From IMG/VR virus record IMGVR_UViG_3300025128_000163, positions 1 to 34,885 of that record: a stretch of 34,885 nucleotides of DNA, one strand, 5' to 3'. The translations under genes and the position numbers were made by a program. Of the stretch, positions 30,079 through 34,885 are shown piece by piece. Within the stretch, counting starts at the first letter, position 1, and the number at the start of each line of letters is the position of its first letter. The notes beneath the pieces were generated by a model. That model searched no databases. It was not told the origin of the DNA and worked only from the letters and a program-made list of their open reading frames with translations. The stretch comes from a virus.

Positions 30079-32133
30079 TTACTTAGATCCGCTTACAGCA
30101 TTGAATATACTTAGTCCACTTGGGGCAGCGCTAAATGCCCCCCCGCTAACGCGACTTACGTTAAAGCCGATTGTTTGGCCTAACTCAGCCTCGTTCTCTG
30201 AGGGGTCTCTGGTTGTAACAGCAAACACGCCAGCAGGACTAGTTAAGTATGTAATACCACTAGAAGAATCAGTCTTAACATCTGGCCCTTCATTGCGCTT
30301 TTTCCAAGCATCCCATTGTGCTTGCGTACCGATCTCTGCCAACTTAGCAACAAATTTATTGCGAGCATCTTCTGCTGCAGTGCGGCGAGCGACCTGCGCA
30401 GCATTAACAGAGGTGGTAAACCGTTGGGATGCGGCTCTACGGAACATACTTACAACTTCGGAGCGGGACATCCCTTCCTTCTTCCGTTGACCATTAACTT
30501 CAATGTCGTATTTACCATCGGAACGTGGGCGGATAATTGTATTTGTGCCAGAGGCTTGGCTCTCAAGGGCCATAAGCATCCGCGGATCACCTCCGTTCTC
30601 GAACATATTGATGCCCTTTTGCACCGCAATATTTTCTAGGCTGGTAGCCGCGTTATCGACGGCTACAACGGCCCGATCAAACATAGCACCATCGCCATTT
30701 TGTAGCGCAACTTGGGCAGCATACCGAGCGCTTCGTAAAACAGCCTGACCATTATTAAACTCCTCGTTGAACATAGCAGGAGTCCAGTTACTTAGAATCT
30801 TAGGTTTAGGAGTCTTCTGATTTGCAGCCTCTTGAGTGGGTGACTTCGTACCATCGGTAAGTACGCCAGCTTTTCGAGCGGGCATTGTTCGCTTACGGCC
30901 AACGATGTCAGTCTGAATCTGTTCAGTAGCAGCAGGCTGTGGTTGTGGCTGTGTAGCAGGTTGTGTAGCAGGTTGTGTAGCAGGTTGTGTAGCAGGTTGT
31001 GTAGCAGGTTGTGGTTGTGTAGTGGGCTGTGTAGCAGGCTGTGTAGCGGATCCCGACAGAATCTTTTGGAATGCAGTTTGAAACTTGGCAACATATTGTT
31101 TAGTAGTTGCATCTAAAGGACGGTTTTCTTTTGCAGCAGTAAAACCTTGGTGCCACGACTGAGCAATCTTAATTGGTATATCATTCTGTGAGATTGCACC
31201 GTTTGCAGCTTGCTGCGCCCAGTACTTAGTAAGAGCATCCAGACGCTGGACCGCATACGCATCTTTATCAACATCACTAGTGCTTGCCGCTGGTTGTAGC
31301 CCAAACGCTACAAGGTCTGCGTCCTGTTTCCCTGTTGCTGTTGGGTTAGTAACTTGATACATCCCAGACGCAGTACTTTTGGGGTTCTTACCCGTGTTCT
31401 TACCACCGCTGCTCTCGATCTCAGCAACCGCTTGTTGTAGCTGTGACTGAGTAAAAGCTAAGGTAGCGGGGGCAGTAGGAGCAAGAGTAGAAGCGGAAGC
31501 GCCCGGCGGTTGTAGACCAGCGGTTGGAGAGGGCTTTGTGAATAAATGTTTATGCGAGTCAGGAATACTTGCGTACTGCCCTGCACCCGTCAGCATACTA
31601 CGCGCTCTAAGAGCGGGGTGTATTCTCGCTAACGCCGGATCAACATTAGCTGGAAGGTTATTCAAAGACTGAACAGCTACAGTTTCTTCCCCAAGAGTAT
31701 CATCTTGCCCCATATCAGGTGGGTACGCAGAAGAAGCACCTGTTGGAACAGTTGGGAGAATAACGGGTTTTAGTTGGCCTTGAGCTAAAACTCGATTTGG
31801 TAATGGGTTACCCATCGTGGTTTGTATGCCCGGCTGATTACCGGCAAGCTGCGGGGCGACAGAACGCGTAATAAACTGGTCACTGCCTTGACCAGCATCG
31901 ATCTCGGCGGCGATGTTCGGGTCTACAGAAGGGGCAGGAGCCGCGGGCGGAGGAATATTGCGGGTTGTAGGCATATCCGCAGATGCCGGTATACGCGGGT
32001 TACGGAGTTGTTGGTTCTTCTTGCGATATTCCTGACCACCGCGCTGTCTCATAGCATCAATCTGGGACATGTATTTATTATAGTCGGTAAGACCCTGCCC
32101 AAGTTGCTGTGATGTAAGAGTAAACATACTCAT
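30079..32133 (-). CDS. Internal virion protein with lytic transglycosylase-like domain
   Basis: Encodes 684 residues, with a 4-nt ATGA overlap with the upstream gene. The first 220 residues are Pro/Gln/Ala-rich. Residues 228-350 contain QLQQAVAEIESSGG, with the probable catalytic Glu240 before SS, then GMYQVTNPTATG and IKIAQSWHQG, the pattern of a soluble lytic transglycosylase fold. A Thr-Gln-Pro repeat (362-400) follows, then a charged helical C-terminus. In podoviruses such enzymes are ejected first and open the peptidoglycan for DNA entry. In T7 the transglycosylase is at the N-terminus of gp16; here it is on a separate, smaller protein. Confidence 0.8.
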   Translation of the reverse strand: MSMFTLTSQQLGQGLTDYNKYMSQIDAMRQRGGQEYRKKNQQLRNPRIPASADMPTTRNIPPPAAPAPSVDPNIAAEIDAGQGSDQFITRSVAPQLAGNQPGIQTTMGNPLPNRVLAQGQLKPVILPTVPTGASSAYPPDMGQDDTLGEETVAVQSLNNLPANVDPALARIHPALRARSMLTGAGQYASIPDSHKHLFTKPSPTAGLQPPGASASTLAPTAPATLAFTQSQLQQAVAEIESSGGKNTGKNPKSTASGMYQVTNPTATGKQDADLVAFGLQPAASTSDVDKDAYAVQRLDALTKYWAQQAANGAISQNDIPIKIAQSWHQGFTAAKENRPLDATTKQYVAKFQTAFQKILSGSATQPATQPTTQPQPATQPATQPATQPATQPATQPQPQPAATEQIQTDIVGRKRTMPARKAGVLTDGTKSPTQEAANQKTPKPKILSNWTPAMFNEEFNNGQAVLRSARYAAQVALQNGDGAMFDRAVVAVDNAATSLENIAVQKGINMFENGGDPRMLMALESQASGTNTIIRPRSDGKYDIEVNGQRKKEGMSRSEVVSMFRRAASQRFTTSVNAAQVARRTAAEDARNKFVAKLAEIGTQAQWDAWKKRNEGPDVKTDSSSGITYLTSPAGVFAVTTRDPSENEAELGQTIGFNVSRVSGGAFSAAPSGLSIFNAVSGSK
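30951..31010 (-). repeat. Five perfect copies of a 12-bp tandem repeat
   Basis: Plus-strand unit GTGTAGCAGGTT, five exact copies in 60 bp, with diverged copies on both sides. On the coding (minus) strand it gives repeated ATQP. It forms the linker behind the transglycosylase-like domain. Confidence 0.95.
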
Positions 32134-33719
32134 CCGATTGTTCTCTCTTGCTGCCTTTTACGTTCTTCATCAGTTATACCAAATAGCCCTTGAGCGACAA
32201 GTGGGCTAACAAGCCCAGCAGCATTTGCACGCTCGGCATTCAAGCGGTTACGAGCGGTAGTTGCTGCGGCAAGGTCAGCGGATGCCATGTCGTAGAGCGA
32301 TCCTACATTAGCGCCAGTGTTGGCAGCCCGAGATATGGCAGCCATACGTTGTTCTAACCCGCGTCCAAACCCTTGATTAAACGCAGAACCACCGAGCCGC
32401 GCTTGGTCGAGAGCCGCTCGACGCTGACCGGCTGTCCGTTGAGCACCTGTCAAGTTACGCAGCCCAGCCCGGCTCGACCGCTCATACCTCCGAGCAGCAT
32501 CTGCAGCGCTCTCCATACCCAGTTGTACAGGGTTGATGGCTTGCGCCTGTTGCATGTATTGATCACCAAGCTCACGCCTACGCGCTTGTTCGGCTTCCTC
32601 CATCTGCATGATACGCGCTCGTTGATCAAGTGCCGCCTGCTCTCCCGGCGTAATCTCAGGCTCAGAAGCAAGAAAATTAGCGGCCTGTTGCGTGAGTAGA
32701 TCCCCCATACCTTTCTTAACAGGATCGGGCAGTCCTTTTAGACCTGCGATTGGGTCACTAAAGAATCCGCTAACACTGTCTCCAAGGCTAGTAAGCCGGT
32801 CACCAAAAGTAGGCGTGGATTGTACACCAGCAAGCTGTGTCCCAAGTTGTGCGTCCATCGTCGGGGGGCGGGGGATGCGGTAATCAGGGCCGTGCAACCT
32901 CTGATACCGTTCAAGCATCGAAGGTTTAGTCGGATCGGGGAAGTACGCTGTAGATAAATCATCGCTAGCGCCCGCTCCGATCAGAAAGTCATCACCATAG
33001 CCACCGGCAAACTGTACAGGGTCACCTCCACCAAGGCCCGGGTTAACTCTTGGTAGCGGTGTGCCGGTGGGTATTCCTCGAACCGCACCCATGTTAGTAT
33101 TAGTAGGTAGTGCTAAAGGATCAGGACCGTAAGCGCCCGACAACTGCGAGCCAAGAGATGGCGGCGCACCAGCTCCGCTGGGAACTCCGCCTGTGAATTG
33201 TTCCGGACCAGTCATACGAATGGGCATATTTGTAACCCCACCGAGGTCTTGCGCAATCCCACTTATGCCAGACTGAACACCGACCGGTGTAGGCATACCC
33301 TGCGCAGCATTAAATGCAGCACTCCCCGGAGCTGGCCCTCCAAAGGGTACAGAGGATTGGATAGTGTTTCCCGTAAAGGGATCTACACCAGACGGAGTAT
33401 TCATATACCCGCCGATGCCGCCGCCAACGCCACCCGTGAGCGCACCCACTCCAATATTTTGACCGGTAACAGCGGCTGTTGCAGCACCAAGGCCTGCACC
33501 TACAAGGGCACCACCAAGCGTAGGACCAAGAGCCGCCGAGATACCTATACTAGTTGCGATCGCAGGAGCTGCCCAAGGAATTGCAACAGCGGCTACGATG
33601 CTGACGATAGACCCCAGACCTCCGCCGCCATGTTGCGTTGGCGTGAGCGCCGTAGTAGCGCGGAGGTGTTGCTCAAACGACTTTATCGATGATGGTGGGA
33701 CAAGGACTGAAGTATGCAT
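32130..33719 (-). CDS. Glycine-rich putative internal virion protein (gp14-like place)
   Basis: Encodes 529 residues from ATG 33719, which follows GGAG at a 7-nt gap. An ATG at 33734 lies inside the previous gene. The N-terminal 100 residues include long hydrophobic Ala/Gly stretches (VSIVAAVAIPWAAPAIATSI and ALVGAGLGAATAAV) able to span a membrane. The middle is Gly/Pro-rich and probably flexible. The C-terminal 150 residues are helical with many Arg and Gln (EEAEQARRRELGDQYMQQA). Order in the operon (GNAT protein, this, transglycosylase, giant protein) mirrors the T7 gp13-gp14-gp15-gp16 order, so a membrane-channel role at DNA ejection is likely, though there is no sequence match I can name. 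Confidence 0.7.
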   Translation of the reverse strand: MHTSVLVPPSSIKSFEQHLRATTALTPTQHGGGGLGSIVSIVAAVAIPWAAPAIATSIGISAALGPTLGGALVGAGLGAATAAVTGQNIGVGALTGGVGGGIGGYMNTPSGVDPFTGNTIQSSVPFGGPAPGSAAFNAAQGMPTPVGVQSGISGIAQDLGGVTNMPIRMTGPEQFTGGVPSGAGAPPSLGSQLSGAYGPDPLALPTNTNMGAVRGIPTGTPLPRVNPGLGGGDPVQFAGGYGDDFLIGAGASDDLSTAYFPDPTKPSMLERYQRLHGPDYRIPRPPTMDAQLGTQLAGVQSTPTFGDRLTSLGDSVSGFFSDPIAGLKGLPDPVKKGMGDLLTQQAANFLASEPEITPGEQAALDQRARIMQMEEAEQARRRELGDQYMQQAQAINPVQLGMESAADAARRYERSSRAGLRNLTGAQRTAGQRRAALDQARLGGSAFNQGFGRGLEQRMAAISRAANTGANVGSLYDMASADLAAATTARNRLNAERANAAGLVSPLVAQGLFGITDEERKRQQERTIG

Positions 33720-33720
33720 A

Positions 33721-34215
33721 TCACATCTCCGCAAGGTCTAAACGCATAGTTGTATAAACAGTATTAAAGCCATAGCGCTGAAGTATACGCTCTATGGCAG
33801 GAGAGACAGCCTGTGCTTCAAGCTGACTGGCACCACTCATAAATGCCCAACTGCAAACGTGTTTCCAAAACTTACTTTTTAATAAGTCCATCTGCCGTCC
33901 ACCGATGGCAATTACGCTAATACAATGTAGGCGAGGATAAGACTTACCCTCGAGTATCAAAACAAACGCAACTTCCGACGCGCCATCCCTATCGCACTTT
34001 GCAATGATTGCCGCCGTACGCCCATCTTTTACAGAGTCATATAGATCCTGCAGTATTACTTCCCCGTTCATCTTTGCTACGCACGGCTCTAGCCAGTAAG
34101 CCATTTGCGGCCAGTACTGGTCTAGCTGTTCGTGCGTAGTGATGAGTAGAGGCTCAAACTCCTCAATGCTCGGAGACGCAGTTTCGATCAACTTAAGCTT
34201 TGGTTGGGCGGCCAT
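33721..34215 (-). CDS. GNAT-fold protein, T7 gp13-like place
   Basis: Encodes 164 residues. The pattern AAIIAKCDRDGASEVAFVLILEGKSYPRLHCISVIAIGG, then a helix and ASQLEAQAVSPAIERILQRYGFNTVYTTMRLDL is that of an acetyltransferase (GNAT) fold, including the terminal RYGF-x-TVYTTM strand. The acetyl-CoA-binding R/Q-x-x-G-x-G/A loop is not clearly kept, so enzymatic activity is doubtful. In T7-like phages a protein of this fold at this place (gp13) is needed for assembly of internal virion proteins. It overlaps the upstream gene by 23 nt and its stop is two bases before the next start. Confidence 0.75.
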   Translation of the reverse strand: MAAQPKLKLIETASPSIEEFEPLLITTHEQLDQYWPQMAYWLEPCVAKMNGEVILQDLYDSVKDGRTAAIIAKCDRDGASEVAFVLILEGKSYPRLHCISVIAIGGRQMDLLKSKFWKHVCSWAFMSGASQLEAQAVSPAIERILQRYGFNTVYTTMRLDLAEM

Positions 34216-34885
34216 CTAGGTCGTATCCTTTGTTAAGTTTATCAAAGAAGTCAGTTCCTTTTGCCATGACTGCGCCTTTATGCACAACCATCTCACCATC
34301 GTGCGCGTTGATTGCTACACTACCATCGGCGTTACGGCTCTGAGGAACTTTACCCCCCATGGCCATGGTAGCTTGCGGTGGCTGTCCCTGCGACTGCGGC
34401 ATACCTTGGTTACCAAAGGCTTCTTGTGCTGCTTGGGCGGCCAACAAGAGGACAAACACTAATCCTTGGTCGTACTCCATGGGCAGCTCTTGCTCTGCTG
34501 CTAACCCTTGCTCAATAGCAAACCTACGAATCTGAGGGTATAGTTGCGGGTCTTGCGCCGCTGCCATAGCCAACTGAACAGCCATGTTAAGTTCTTGAGC
34601 TGTTAGTTCGCCAGATTGTACAGCTTGCATTACAGCCTGTTTGATTTGCATAACCTGCTGCGGGTGCTCGCGGATCATGCGCTGCACTTCCATCTGCATT
34701 TGCGGTAATGGAATCGGCGCAGTTTGTCCACCGGGTGCAAGTCCTGCAGTACGCGGGTCTCCACCGGGTGCAACCATACCGCCCATTTGGTAGTCAGGAC
34801 GATCCTTCTCGACCTTTCCACCGTACATATATGAAGGGTTCATTTGGTACTCCATTGAGGGGGGTTCTTCGGGTAGACCTTGACC
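34193..34885 (-). CDS. Phage protein with GGKV motifs, 5' end outside window
   Basis: The frame is open to the right edge (GQGLPEEPPS before the first visible Met at 34855), so the true start may lie beyond the window. At least 230 residues are visible. It has YMYGGKVEKDRPDYQMGGMV near the start and MAMGGKVPQS with SVAINAHDGEMVVHKGAVMAKG and DFFDKLN near the end. I associate this layout with virion or assembly proteins of marine phages that are often annotated as hypothetical. The middle is a Gln/Met/Ala-rich helical region. Its stop overlaps the GNAT-fold gene start by 23 nt. Confidence 0.75.
   Translation of the reverse strand, partial: GQGLPEEPPSMEYQMNPSYMYGGKVEKDRPDYQMGGMVAPGGDPRTAGLAPGGQTAPIPLPQMQMEVQRMIREHPQQVMQIKQAVMQAVQSGELTAQELNMAVQLAMAAAQDPQLYPQIRRFAIEQGLAAEQELPMEYDQGLVFVLLLAAQAAQEAFGNQGMPQSQGQPPQATMAMGGKVPQSRNADGSVAINAHDGEMVVHKGAVMAKGTDFFDKLNKGYDLDGRPTKA

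Noticed and set aside
29837-30490. 217-codon plus-strand frame
   Set aside because: It crosses the border of two well-supported minus-strand genes and has no start signal.

Overview
The window looks like part of the genome of a tailed, podovirus-like bacteriophage. It has a large terminase subunit, T7-style internal virion proteins (a GNAT-fold protein, a glycine-rich membrane-type protein, a transglycosylase and a 2622-residue core protein) and a full phage replication set built around a family A DNA polymerase. No bacterial housekeeping genes, tRNAs, rRNAs, CRISPR arrays, integrase or transposase were recognised. The gene content resembles that of phages of aquatic bacteria, but the host cannot be read from the sequence.

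Layout. (1) 1-2869, minus strand: a putative membrane peptide, three small basic proteins, a putative small terminase, a 69-residue protein and the large terminase (its end lies off the left edge). All are coupled by tiny overlaps and are read from a good sigma70-type promoter at 2887-2915. (2) 2870-3382: divergent control region with a 16-bp palindrome and three copies of a 13-bp repeat. (3) 3383-4440, plus strand: four tiny genes separated by GC-rich TTCG-loop hairpins and ended by a clear intrinsic terminator. (4) 4441-5014: AT-rich, non-coding, with nested perfect inverted repeats; a candidate origin or control region. (5) 5015-11860, plus: accessory genes centred on a MoxR-type AAA+ ATPase, a 285-residue partner and a protein with a metallopeptidase-like N-terminus and a VWA-like C-terminus. 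(6) 11861-12060: a gap with RNA-folding potential. (7) 12061-22211, plus: Ntn-hydrolase (HslV-like), dGTP/dATP diphosphohydrolase-like protein, family A DNA polymerase, Cas4/RecB-like nuclease, VRR-NUC nuclease, SNF2-type helicase, a probable ssDNA-binding protein, an HTH protein and a primase-helicase. (8) 22208-34885, minus: the end of the virion operon, running off the right edge.

The plus and minus blocks meet tail to tail at 22208-22211, where one palindromic CTAG supplies both stop codons. The minus-strand genes at the left (terminase) and at the right (internal virion proteins) fit one late operon that leaves the window at the left and re-enters at the right on a circular map. Portal, capsid and tail genes would then lie outside the window.

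The genes best suited to a second look are the ATPase/VWA-metallopeptidase operon, the hairpin-punctuated small-gene unit, the large polyvalent virion protein, the cysteine-containing SSB-like protein and the two non-coding control regions. All function calls come from reading motifs by eye; no database search was run.
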